Shown one piece after another: positions 33,210 through 40,598 of a stretch of DNA of 49,951 nucleotides; position 1 is the stretch's first letter, and each line of letters opens with the position of its first letter. Origin of the DNA: JAAOZP01 sp964616835 (GTDB lineage: Archaea > Thermoproteota > EX4484-205 > JAAOZP01); NCBI GenBank assembly GCA_964616835.1, contig CAZTSG010000005.1, forward strand, positions 1 to 49,951, written 5' to 3'. The translations under genes and the position numbers were made by a program. The notes beneath the pieces are model-generated. The model worked only from the letters and a program-made list of their open reading frames with translations. It did no database searches and was not told the DNA's origin.

Positions 33210-33265
33210 TTTTGAAAAGAATATTTATCCACCAATATCGATGAACATTGGCGGTTATAAGTACT
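33210..33265. promoter_or_regulatory. Divergent promoter pair between the two pilus operons
   Basis: On the minus strand, ATAAATATT serves the coiled-coil/ATPase operon. On the plus strand, GGTTATAAGTAC (about 33253-33264) serves the pilin-like operon starting at 33323. The two TATA elements are only about 30 bp apart, so one regulator could control both operons. Confidence 0.5.
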
Positions 33266-33322
33266 TTTTACAAGATTTCGGTTGAATGATGAAAGAAATT
33301 TCAAAGCAGGAGGTTTCGAAAG

Positions 33323-33463
33323 ATGAGTAATCTCTTAGAGAAAAGCCTGATACTGCTTTTTTCAGCAATAATCTTTGGCATTAGTATTGCTTACCTGCTT
33401 GATCAAGTGATTCCTATGCTTAAGCAAATATATGAAGTTGTAGTTAAACTGGCTACTAGCTAG
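33323..33463 (+). CDS. 46-residue pilin-like membrane protein
   Basis: ATG 33323 follows a good Shine-Dalgarno (AGGAGG, 10 nt ahead). The product starts M-SNLLEK, then a hydrophobic helix (SLILLFSAIIFGISIAYLL) and a short amphipathic tail. Counting from Ser2, Glu lies at +5 exactly as in mature type IV pilins, and the profile lines up with the mini-pilin at 29572 (SQLIEEG). There is no leader beyond the Met. It is the first gene of a five-gene run. Confidence 0.6.
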   Translation: MSNLLEKSLILLFSAIIFGISIAYLLDQVIPMLKQIYEVVVKLATS

Positions 33464-33468
33464 CTCAG

Positions 33469-33864
33469 GTGAGGTTATTGAGCGAAATACTTGAAGAGCA
33501 TTTGAAAGATGCTTCGTGGCTTCTCGCTTCAATTTTAATAGGAATTGCCATTTTTAATACTGTTCACAGCTTGAGAATGATTTTTTTAAACAATGTGTTT
33601 GAAAGCATAATTTTAGTAATAAAGCAATACGCTGTTCTCTCGGCGGAATATAAGTGTGCTTTCACTCTGTTAATGCCAAACCCTCCCTTAATCGATTATT
33701 CCATTATGCTTGACGGCCATAAGTACTGCATCATTATTTATGGGGTCTGTGTCTTCGAGGGAGAGGATGAATATTATTACTTCAATAAAGTGATTTTAGA
33801 ACCTGGGTGCAGATATTTTGTCAAAGCATCTGGTATGGAGGTTATGTTTACTAGATATGAGTGA
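33469..33864 (+). CDS. Membrane-anchored small protein (pilin-like operon)
   Basis: A 131-residue protein, GTG start. One N-terminal helix (about residues 17-39) is followed by an external domain with four cysteines (YKCAF, YCIIIYGVC, GCRY) that may form disulphides. It looks like a minor pilin or tip protein. It starts 5 bp after the preceding stop and overlaps the next gene by 8 bp. No family is recognised. Confidence 0.55.
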   Translation: MRLLSEILEEHLKDASWLLASILIGIAIFNTVHSLRMIFLNNVFESIILVIKQYAVLSAEYKCAFTLLMPNPPLIDYSIMLDGHKYCIIIYGVCVFEGEDEYYYFNKVILEPGCRYFVKASGMEVMFTRYE

Positions 33865-33988
33865 TAAGCTGCTCGAATCCTTATTCTCTTCACTTGTAGT
33901 CCTACTATTAATAATCGAACTTGGATTAGCTCTTTTGCTTACGTTACATAATGTATCCATTATGATGGACTTTATCAAAAAATGGTGA
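33857..33988 (+). CDS. 43-residue single-helix membrane protein
   Basis: ATG 33857 overlaps the stop of the upstream gene. The product is mostly one hydrophobic helix (SLVVLLLIIELGLALLLTL) between a polar N-terminus containing Glu7 and a short C-terminus ending in KKW. Its size and overlapped position suggest a third pilin-like or assembly subunit. Evidence is limited to the intact frame and coupling. Confidence 0.5.
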   Translation: MSDKLLESLFSSLVVLLLIIELGLALLLTLHNVSIMMDFIKKW

Positions 33989-33995
33989 AAATATT

Positions 33996-34376
33996 ATGGA
34001 TTTTTTGGAGAGCATCTTAGTAATAATCTTAAGCTTCTTTCTAGTTATACCAGTGGTTGTCACTTCCCAATATTTGGGGTTGGAATTCAAATTATTATCC
34101 TGCATCGATGAGGATTTGAGAACAGAGGTTAACATACTTAAAATACTTAATCAAGAGCATGAAATTAAAAACATACTCGATAAATTGATTAATTTTCTGG
34201 ATTCTAATGGGGTGAAGTGGGTGAGTATAGAGCTTTCCAGCGAGAAGTATGGGAAAACTATGATAAATAATGAAAGAATTCTAATAGGATCCAGGGGGCA
34301 AGTTAGATACGTGAAAGTCTTAAAAATCACAAGCAAAGACGTGTTGTATCTTACGATAGGGGTCAGGAATGATTAA
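33996..34376 (+). CDS. Pilin-like protein with external domain
   Basis: A 126-residue protein that begins MDFLESILVIILSFFLVIPV, a short Glu-containing N-terminus running straight into a hydrophobic helix. A mixed alpha/beta external domain follows (about residues 40-126). Glu5 mimics the pilin Glu+5. It starts 7 bp after the preceding gene and overlaps the next by 8 bp. No family is recognised. Confidence 0.55.
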   Translation: MDFLESILVIILSFFLVIPVVVTSQYLGLEFKLLSCIDEDLRTEVNILKILNQEHEIKNILDKLINFLDSNGVKWVSIELSSEKYGKTMINNERILIGSRGQVRYVKVLKITSKDVLYLTIGVRND

Positions 34377-34872
34377 AACTTGGCTTATTGTAGTATTTGT
34401 TTCAATTCTCATGATGATTACTCTGCTTACAGTAAACCTCATGCTCTTAGTAAACGTTGAGCTTTCAATAAATTTCTTAAAACAAAAAAGGAAAGCGATC
34501 ACCGCTAATTCCTGTATAGATGATTTCTTTGAAAGCATTAACACAATCCTAGATGATAGCGTGAGTAGTTCGAGGGGGAATTTTTCAATTATGAGGGAAA
34601 CCTTAGAAAAGGAGATTGAAAAATTAATTGAAAGGGTTTCAAAAACCAAGGGTTTTTTAGAAGAATGTGGACTAAAAATCAGCTTTAGAAAATCTATTGT
34701 TTTCTTTAATAATACTGAAGGATACGTTATTCAAATAGTTGCTGAGGCTTATGCAGAAGACTGTGAAGGGCTTTTCTCAATTAGGCGTAACAGCAATATA
34801 GTGCGTTTTATTCCTCAAGAAACCTGTAAAGAATCAAACATTGCTGAACTTTTTCCAAATAATTCCTCATAG
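34369..34872 (+). CDS. Pilin-like protein with external domain, last in operon
   Basis: A 167-residue protein with an N-terminal helix (about residues 5-29) and a long helical, then beta-rich external part. It contains Cys48, Cys103 and two later cysteines in YAEDC and ETC, which could form disulphides. It overlaps the preceding gene by 8 bp, and its 3' end overlaps the convergent TFB paralogue by 58 bp. No family is recognised. Confidence 0.55.
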   Translation: MIKTWLIVVFVSILMMITLLTVNLMLLVNVELSINFLKQKRKAITANSCIDDFFESINTILDDSVSSSRGNFSIMRETLEKEIEKLIERVSKTKGFLEECGLKISFRKSIVFFNNTEGYVIQIVAEAYAEDCEGLFSIRRNSNIVRFIPQETCKESNIAELFPNNSS

Positions 34873-35744
34873 GTTTCCCTAACACTATATTCCGCATACC
34901 CTATGTACTCTGCTAATTCCCTTTGAGTAACGGGGTTTTTGATGCTTAGAATTGACGCTGCTTCCTTGGATGCTGCATAGATTATAGAAGCTATGCATAT
35001 CATTGGGTTCTTGCTTCTGAAAAAGTAATGCCTAGCTCTTAAATCTTTAAGAATCCTGAATGAGATTGCTTTAAGATGATTGATGAAACTAACTTTGTCT
35101 TCAGACTTAAGCTTTTCCAGACGACTATTATTCCTCATGATCATAGAGATGATTTCAATAATTGTCTTGTCCGCATCATTTCTCGTCTCCATGAGGCCTA
35201 TGCCTCTTGCTGCAGATATTACTTGGAGAATATCTCTAGTTTTAACTTTAAGACCTATGCTTTGCAAATATGTTCTTATATTCTTGTAGTGAGGAGCTAT
35301 GCTTAGGCCGTGGAGTCTTGCTGCAGTAACTACAGAATATGCTGCAATAGCCGCTCTATTAGACCTCTCACGATTGCGTTTAAACGCATGGATCAGGCTT
35401 AAACCAATCCGGTGCGATTCCAGTCTTATTGAGTGGCCTAAATGAAAGGTATCGCACAATTTATCTATTAACCATTTCAATTCGTTTTCGCTTTTATTAA
35501 GGGAAGACATGCTCTTTTGAATATAGGATATTTTTCTTACAGAACTTTTCTCTATGATAATGCTTCCGTAATGAGGCTCTTTTTGAATACTGTGATTCTG
35601 GTTCGGATGGATCACATACTTGTTTGAAGCCCCTATAACTAGACCACATTTGCTGCAAACAAGCTCGTTATCCGAATTTATAATGGAAGAATTACAATTT
35701 GGACACTTCGTAAAGTCTTGAACTAATTCTTGGCGCATCTTCAA
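34815..35744 (-). CDS. Divergent TFB (transcription factor IIB) paralogue
   Basis: A 309-residue protein. The zinc ribbon uses Cys14, Cys17, Cys30 and Cys33. A linker of about 60 residues replaces the usual B-finger region, and two cyclin-fold repeats follow (from about 90 and 200). The second contains PVTQRELAEYIGYAEYSVRETY, the TFB DNA-recognition helix. TFB directs RNA polymerase to promoters, and archaea often carry extra copies for gene subsets. It is convergent with the pilin-like operon, so it may control that cluster. It is more divergent than a housekeeping TFB would be. Confidence 0.82.
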   Translation of the reverse strand: MKMRQELVQDFTKCPNCNSSIINSDNELVCSKCGLVIGASNKYVIHPNQNHSIQKEPHYGSIIIEKSSVRKISYIQKSMSSLNKSENELKWLIDKLCDTFHLGHSIRLESHRIGLSLIHAFKRNRERSNRAAIAAYSVVTAARLHGLSIAPHYKNIRTYLQSIGLKVKTRDILQVISAARGIGLMETRNDADKTIIEIISMIMRNNSRLEKLKSEDKVSFINHLKAISFRILKDLRARHYFFRSKNPMICIASIIYAASKEAASILSIKNPVTQRELAEYIGYAEYSVRETYEELFGKSSAMFDSLQVS

Positions 35745-35861
35745 AGTAACAATGGTCTGTCAGTCGATAAAAGCTACTATGAAACAGAGTTATGCTCTAA
35801 AGTAAATAACTTACTTCAGAAAGTATTAAAAATAGGGAGTGGAGTGTAAAAATGAGCTAAA

Positions 35862-36281
35862 ATGATGAGGACAGGGTTTACAACGGAGGTCAACCGCTTA
35901 ATAGGTAAAAAAGTCGTCGTAGTCACTCAAAGTGGCGAGGAGTTTTCTGGGGTTTTAGCCTCTTTAGACATAGACACCTTCTCAGTTATTCTGAACAACG
36001 TAGAGTTGAGAGATGGTAACGTGCTGCCCAAAGTTATACTTAATGGTAGGGATGTAAAAAGAATAGAGCTCAAAAAAGCAATCATCGACCTAAGGAAACT
36101 GGCGGAGAGAATAGAGAGGGTATTTCCTAAAATGGTGCAGTACAACGAGGAAGCCGGAGTAATAATAGTAATGAATAGAATAAGGGTTACTGAAAACGGT
36201 GTCGTAGAAGGAAGCGGCCTTGCTGCGGAAAAGGTCAGCGAGATATATAATGAATTTGTTAAAGAAGTTTCAGAATCCTAA
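35862..36281 (+). CDS. Lsm/Sm-like protein with C-terminal domain (SmAP3 type)
   Basis: A 139-residue protein. The Sm domain (about residues 8-72) shows GKKVVVVTQSGEEFSGVLASLD and GRDVKRIEL. It is followed by a second alpha/beta domain as in crenarchaeal SmAP3, which forms large rings. It probably binds RNA. The TATA-like AGTATTAAAAATAG at 35821-35834 puts the transcript start near 35852, where a three-codon ATGAGCTAA lies ahead of ATG 35862. Its stop overlaps the convergent PAC2 gene by 4 bp. Confidence 0.82.
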   Translation: MMRTGFTTEVNRLIGKKVVVVTQSGEEFSGVLASLDIDTFSVILNNVELRDGNVLPKVILNGRDVKRIELKKAIIDLRKLAERIERVFPKMVQYNEEAGVIIVMNRIRVTENGVVEGSGLAAEKVSEIYNEFVKEVSES

Positions 36282-36913
36282 GCTTCCTTCAAATATTTTT
36301 TAAGGAAATTCTTAATACTGCTATACGCGGTCTGAGCGGCTGTTAAATCGGCTCCTTCGCCTCTTGTTTCAACAAGTATGCATGCACTGTTTAAGCCATG
36401 TAGGCTTGCGATGCCTGGAACCAAACCTGCGGCGCCGACAACAGTCCCCCTCAGCGGTAAAAACCCCAATGAAGCTCCTATCATAGAGGCCCGCCAATCA
36501 GATGAGGAGAGGTATACTTTTCTCTTGTCACCTACGTGTGGAATAGCATATCCACCTACGCCAATAACAATCTTAACACCATGTTTTTCAGCAGTCTCAA
36601 CAAGGTTCTCAGCTAACTCGTATTGATTGATTTGGGTAGCGGGTTGCGAAGTTCCTCTAACTATTAGTAAATCACCCGTTTCTCTTAAACGAACCTTGTT
36701 AACGCTTATTTTAGGCAAGGTTATTAGCCCCTCCTTAGACGCTACTGAAACGTAGAGAAGCGATTCTGGGTAAAACTCTACTACTGGAGTGTTTTCAAAA
36801 GCTGATTCCGTTAAGAGTTCTCCAGTTAATGAGCCTACTAGACCAATACCGGGCAAACATACTATCATACAATCAGCAGTTCCCGTCCTGCTATTTAGAA
36901 CCTTCTTTAGCAT
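36278..36913 (-). CDS. PAC2-family protein (proteasome-assembly chaperone-like)
   Basis: A 211-residue protein with the PAC2 fold's conserved LPGIGLVGSLTGELL, then GGYAIPHVG and GAAGLVPGIASLHGL. Archaeal members are thought to assist proteasome assembly, although many are uncharacterised. It is divergent from the beta-CASP nuclease gene, with an 80-bp gap holding A/T-rich promoter elements for both. Confidence 0.85.
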   Translation of the reverse strand: MLKKVLNSRTGTADCMIVCLPGIGLVGSLTGELLTESAFENTPVVEFYPESLLYVSVASKEGLITLPKISVNKVRLRETGDLLIVRGTSQPATQINQYELAENLVETAEKHGVKIVIGVGGYAIPHVGDKRKVYLSSSDWRASMIGASLGFLPLRGTVVGAAGLVPGIASLHGLNSACILVETRGEGADLTAAQTAYSSIKNFLKKYLKEA

Positions 36914-36993
36914 CCCTCAGTAAGATTCTATTCCTTCCTATTAAACCTTAAATAAGGGTGTGGAGTGGATGTTGAGAAAAGAGGATTAAGAAA

Positions 36994-38250
36994 ATGCTTA
37001 TAAAATTTTTAGGGGGTGTTCGCGAAGTAGGAAGGTCTGCCATATATTTGGCGGACGAAGAGAAACGTTTTCTACTAGATGCGGGTGTCATGCTCTCAGG
37101 AAGGGAAGTAAAATATCCGATGCATATTCCTCCGAGAGAAGTGGATGAAATAATTATTACTCATGCTCACCTAGACCATATTGGAGCCGCCCCCATTTTC
37201 TTCATAGGACTAGGGAGGAGGTCTTTTCTAACTGCGCTGACCGCCCCCTTGGCAAAGCTCATTCTGTTAGACTTCATAAGAGTGTCTAAAGGATTATTAC
37301 CCTTTGAAATACTTGAAGTAGATAAATTCGTAGAGAAGTCTGAAAAACTCAATTACAATGAGGAAGCTTCAAAGAACGGGTTTAAGCTGACGTTTCTTCC
37401 AGCAGGCCATACTCCTGGAGGAGGTCAAGTAATGCTTGAATTTAAGGGGCGGCGAATACTTTACACAGGTGATATTAACACTGTTGAAACCACCTTGCTC
37501 AAGGGTGCTTTTACAGACTATCCTCCCATAGACATAGCGATTGTAGAAAGCACCTATGCTAATAAGAATCATCCAGAGAGGGAAGAAATTGAGAAGGAAT
37601 TCGTCGAGAAACTTGAAGAAGTTGTTGAAAGGAAAGGAATAGCGTTAGTACCTGCTTTCGGGATAGGAAGATCTCAGGAAGTTATAACAATACTCGCTAA
37701 ATACTCGTTTCCATACGAAGTTTACTATGACGGCATGGCTAGAGCAGTTACACAGATACTGTTCGAATTTCCAGAATGGCTATCCAACCCGAGCCTTTTG
37801 GAGAGGGCAGCTAACGAAGTAATCTGGATAAATACTGAGAGACAGAGAGAGTCTGCTTTAAAGAATCCGGGAGTAATAGTTACCCCTGCAGGCATGTTGC
37901 AAGGAGGGCCCGTAAACTTTTATCTGAAGAAAGTAGGGAATTCTAAGAAGAATCTAATAGCCTTCGTCAGCTACCAGGTAGAGGGGACTCCTGGAAGGCT
38001 TCTGTTAGAGAAAGGAATAATTACGGTTGATGGAAAACTGGTCAGGGCGAAGTCTGAAATAAAGCATTTCGAATTATCTTCTCACAGCGGTAAGGACCAG
38101 CTTGAAGCGTTGATTAAGAAGATTAATGCAGACAAGACTTTCATCGTCCACGGTGAGCCGGAAAACTGTGAAAGGCTCGCGGAATATGCAAGAGAGGTTC
38201 TAGGGCTCAAGGCATATGCTCCAAAGCTTGGAGAAAGCTATATTATCTAG
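36994..38250 (+). CDS. Beta-CASP metallo-beta-lactamase ribonuclease (aCPSF2-like)
   Basis: A 418-residue protein. MBL motifs are HAHLDH (about residues 57-62), PAGHTPGGGQ and YTGDIN. The beta-CASP part contains ESTYANKNHP, the GIGRSQE region, and the late SHSGKDQ and VHGEPENC. It lacks the N-terminal KH domains of aCPSF1, which fits the shorter aCPSF2/RNase J-like archaeal nucleases. It probably processes or degrades RNA. Confidence 0.87.
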   Translation: MLIKFLGGVREVGRSAIYLADEEKRFLLDAGVMLSGREVKYPMHIPPREVDEIIITHAHLDHIGAAPIFFIGLGRRSFLTALTAPLAKLILLDFIRVSKGLLPFEILEVDKFVEKSEKLNYNEEASKNGFKLTFLPAGHTPGGGQVMLEFKGRRILYTGDINTVETTLLKGAFTDYPPIDIAIVESTYANKNHPEREEIEKEFVEKLEEVVERKGIALVPAFGIGRSQEVITILAKYSFPYEVYYDGMARAVTQILFEFPEWLSNPSLLERAANEVIWINTERQRESALKNPGVIVTPAGMLQGGPVNFYLKKVGNSKKNLIAFVSYQVEGTPGRLLLEKGIITVDGKLVRAKSEIKHFELSSHSGKDQLEALIKKINADKTFIVHGEPENCERLAEYAREVLGLKAYAPKLGESYII

Positions 38251-38369
38251 TTTCAGAATAGTCCAGTCAACAGTGTAATTAGAAAAGATTATAACGAAGT
38301 TTGGAATATAATAGCCTAAATAAACAATACGCGTCGGAGATATTGCTAGATATTAACATAAGGTAAGGA

Positions 38370-38457
38370 TGGGCCGGGCCGGATTTTCGAAGATTTTCTC
38401 GAACCGGCGACCTCTGCCGTGTGAGGGCAGCGTCCTAACCATCTGAACGACCGGCCC
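38370..38457 (-). tRNA. tRNA-Val (CAC) with a 14-nt intron in the T loop
   Basis: Minus-strand cloverleaf with acceptor GGGCCGG/CCGGCCC and discriminator A. The anticodon stem CTGCC/GGCAG has loop CTCACAC (anticodon CAC). The T stem GCCGG/CCGGC encloses 21 bases instead of 7. Removing 14 (about 38385-38398) leaves TTCGAAT, and a shift of two bases would leave TTCAAAT. The intron is therefore near 56/57-58/59, a noncanonical site known in crenarchaea. Confidence 0.9.
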
Positions 38458-38508
38458 ACTAGATTAATGCTAAGTATCCTCTTATATTCTTTTTCCCCTT
38501 TAATTAGT

Positions 38509-38679
38509 CTATCCTTTCTTAGCCCTTATCTCAGTCCTCTTGGGTCTCAAATTCTTGCTGTGGCACTTCCTACACTTTTTAGCAGTAATAGCATTCCTCG
38601 CCCCGCACTTCCTGCATATCATGAAGCGGAGCCTCCGCTTCTTTACGATTTCTATCAACACTGGGTCGCTTATCTTCAT
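38509..38679 (-). CDS. rpl40e: 50S ribosomal protein L40e
   Basis: A 56-residue basic protein. It has the family's MKISDPVLIEIVKKRRLRFM start and a C4 zinc site (Cys22, Cys25, Cys36, Cys39: CRKCGARN and CRKCHSKN), ending in RAKKG. Both termini and the length fit archaeal L40e. A longer open frame on the opposite strand covers it but is only a shadow. Confidence 0.93.
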   Translation of the reverse strand: MKISDPVLIEIVKKRRLRFMICRKCGARNAITAKKCRKCHSKNLRPKRTEIRAKKG

Positions 38680-38792
38680 GCCGCTTTCTACGCTGCCACG
38701 AGTTTTTTAAAGATTTACCTACTATATCTTTTCTCAGGTAGGGCTTTAAAATGGGAAGATTTAAAAAGCATTCTTCGGGTCAAAGGTAGCGT

Positions 38793-39287
38793 ATGAAAAT
38801 ACCTTTCTGCGATTTCTGTGCGAAAAGCGGGAGCTTATGTCAGAAATGCAAAGAGCTTCTGGATAGTGGCAAAAACGATGAGTTAGATTTAGTGGTTTCC
38901 AGGATTCTTCTCGAGGAAACTGGTAGAATACGTGGTTTGGATAGAATAGAGTTTAAAAAGGCCTATAAAGAGGATGATTTCCTACTCTTGTTAAGCGATA
39001 ACGAGGGTGTGAGGATTTTCAGGGACAATAAGGATCTTGTTGAAAAAATTAAGAGGGAAACTGGTAGTGAGAAGGTAATTGTAGTGGATTATAAGAAGGA
39101 TCAGAAGAGAAAGCTTGAGGAATTAGTGTATCCTCTCAGGATGGCTGGATTAAGCAAGTTGTGGTTACCTGGAAACATGACGGAGTTCAGGGTCTTAATA
39201 GAGAGTAAGGGGGTTGAGGAGAAGCATTTACAGAAGCTTGAGAAACTGGCTAAAAGAATCGGGATTAACGTGAGGTTCCAGGCTTAA
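38793..39287 (+). CDS. NusA-like KH-related protein with N-terminal cysteine motif
   Basis: A 164-residue protein. Its start, MKIPFCDFCAKSGSLCQKCKE, is typical of an archaeal family annotated as NusA-like and often found near RNA-processing or aminoacylation genes. The family carries KH-type domains, but here the expected GxxG loop is replaced by SDNEGVRIF, so RNA binding may be altered. It lies 14 bp before aspS on the same strand, which suggests co-expression. Confidence 0.7.
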   Translation: MKIPFCDFCAKSGSLCQKCKELLDSGKNDELDLVVSRILLEETGRIRGLDRIEFKKAYKEDDFLLLLSDNEGVRIFRDNKDLVEKIKRETGSEKVIVVDYKKDQKRKLEELVYPLRMAGLSKLWLPGNMTEFRVLIESKGVEEKHLQKLEKLAKRIGINVRFQA

Positions 39288-39301
39288 GAGAATGATGAAA
39301 A

Positions 39302-40594
39302 ATGTTGGAGGATAGGAAGAGAAGTATTGACGTAACTCCGGAGGACGAGGGTAAGACCGTTAAGCTTTACGGGTGGGCTCTTGACAGGAGAGACCTCGGT
39401 GGTATAAAATTCATAATTCTAGCCGACCGGTGGGGCAAGATACAGATAGCTTGGATTAGAAATAAGTCTAATCCGGAAGTTGAACCGATACTGGATGAGA
39501 TAAAGCTCAATGACGTGATAGAGGTCATCGGGAGAGTTAAGAAGGTGCCCCAGGCCCCAAGGGGGCTGGAGATAGATCCTCTTCAAGTAAGAATTCTAAA
39601 CGCTTCAGAGCATCCTCTCCCCCTAGACCCGACTGAGAGAATAAAAAGCAACCTGGATACTCGGCTGGATGCTAGGCCTCTTGACGTATTTAGACCAAAG
39701 GTTAGAAGCATGTTTTTAATAAAGAGTGCTTTACTGCAGTTTTTAAGAGAGTTTTTCCATGGGAACGATTTCGTTGAAATAATCACCCCCAGAATAATAG
39801 CTTCCGCAACGGAGGGGGGTGCAGCACTATTCCCATTGCCGTATTTTGATAGGATAGCTTATCTTGCTCAGAGCCCTCAGCTTTTCAAGGAGCAGATGGT
39901 AATAGGTTTTGAAAAAGTTTTTGAAATAGGACCGTTTTTCAGAGCAGAACCATTCAACACAACTAAACACTTGAACGAGTTTACTTCTGTAGATATTGAA
40001 GTTGCCTTCGCAAACATGTATGACGTGATGTCTATTTGCGAGAGAATGATAAAATACGTGTATGAGAAAGTAGTTGAGAAATGTAGTGACGAACTGGAGG
40101 CTCTGGGGGTAAAAGTATCTGTTCCCGAGATCCCTTTGAAAAGGTTTAGATACGATGAGATTATTTCTAAGTTGAACAACAGGGGTATTAAAGTAGAGTT
40201 TGGAGACGATATTGGGAGTGAGGAGTTGAAGAACCTCGAAGAGTTAATGGACGAGTATTACTTCATAACTCACTGGCCAAGCAAAGTAAAGCCTTTCTAC
40301 ATAAAGATGAATAGTGACGGCACTTCAGAATCATTCGACTTAAACTATGGCCCCCTAGAACTGGGTTCAGGAGGTACAAGGGAGGAGAATAAGGAGAAGC
40401 TTATAAAACAGTTGATTGAGAAAAACTTGAACCCCAGCAATTTCTCCTACCATCTTAAAGCATTCGGATACGGTATGCCTCCTCACGCAGGATGGGGAGT
40501 TGGTCTCGAAAGGCTCTTGATGAGCATCCTGAAAATAGACAATATAAGGGAAGTCGTTCTTTACCCTAGGGATAGGTTTAGACTAGAGCCTTAG
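39302..40594 (+). CDS. aspS: Aspartyl-tRNA synthetase (archaeal type)
   Basis: A 430-residue class IIb synthetase. The N-terminal OB-fold anticodon-binding domain is about residues 15-105. The catalytic core has motif 2 FRAEPFNTTKHLNEFTSVDIE and motif 3 GWGVGLERLLM. The length matches archaeal enzymes without the bacterial insertion. Whether it charges only tRNA-Asp or also tRNA-Asn is not decided here. It starts at ATG 39302. It is convergent with radA, 4 bp between stops. Confidence 0.94.
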   Translation: MLEDRKRSIDVTPEDEGKTVKLYGWALDRRDLGGIKFIILADRWGKIQIAWIRNKSNPEVEPILDEIKLNDVIEVIGRVKKVPQAPRGLEIDPLQVRILNASEHPLPLDPTERIKSNLDTRLDARPLDVFRPKVRSMFLIKSALLQFLREFFHGNDFVEIITPRIIASATEGGAALFPLPYFDRIAYLAQSPQLFKEQMVIGFEKVFEIGPFFRAEPFNTTKHLNEFTSVDIEVAFANMYDVMSICERMIKYVYEKVVEKCSDELEALGVKVSVPEIPLKRFRYDEIISKLNNRGIKVEFGDDIGSEELKNLEELMDEYYFITHWPSKVKPFYIKMNSDGTSESFDLNYGPLELGSGGTREENKEKLIKQLIEKNLNPSNFSYHLKAFGYGMPPHAGWGVGLERLLMSILKIDNIREVVLYPRDRFRLEP

Positions 40595-40598
40595 CAGC

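Noticed and set aside
27774..34872. Calling the locus Ced, Ted or Ups pilus outright
   Set aside because: Its gene content mixes parts of these systems and recognisable CedA or UpsX genes are not seen, so a specific name is not supported.
38467..38796. A 109-residue plus-strand frame
   Set aside because: It runs antisense across the L40e gene, which has clear family motifs and a correct start and stop on the minus strand.
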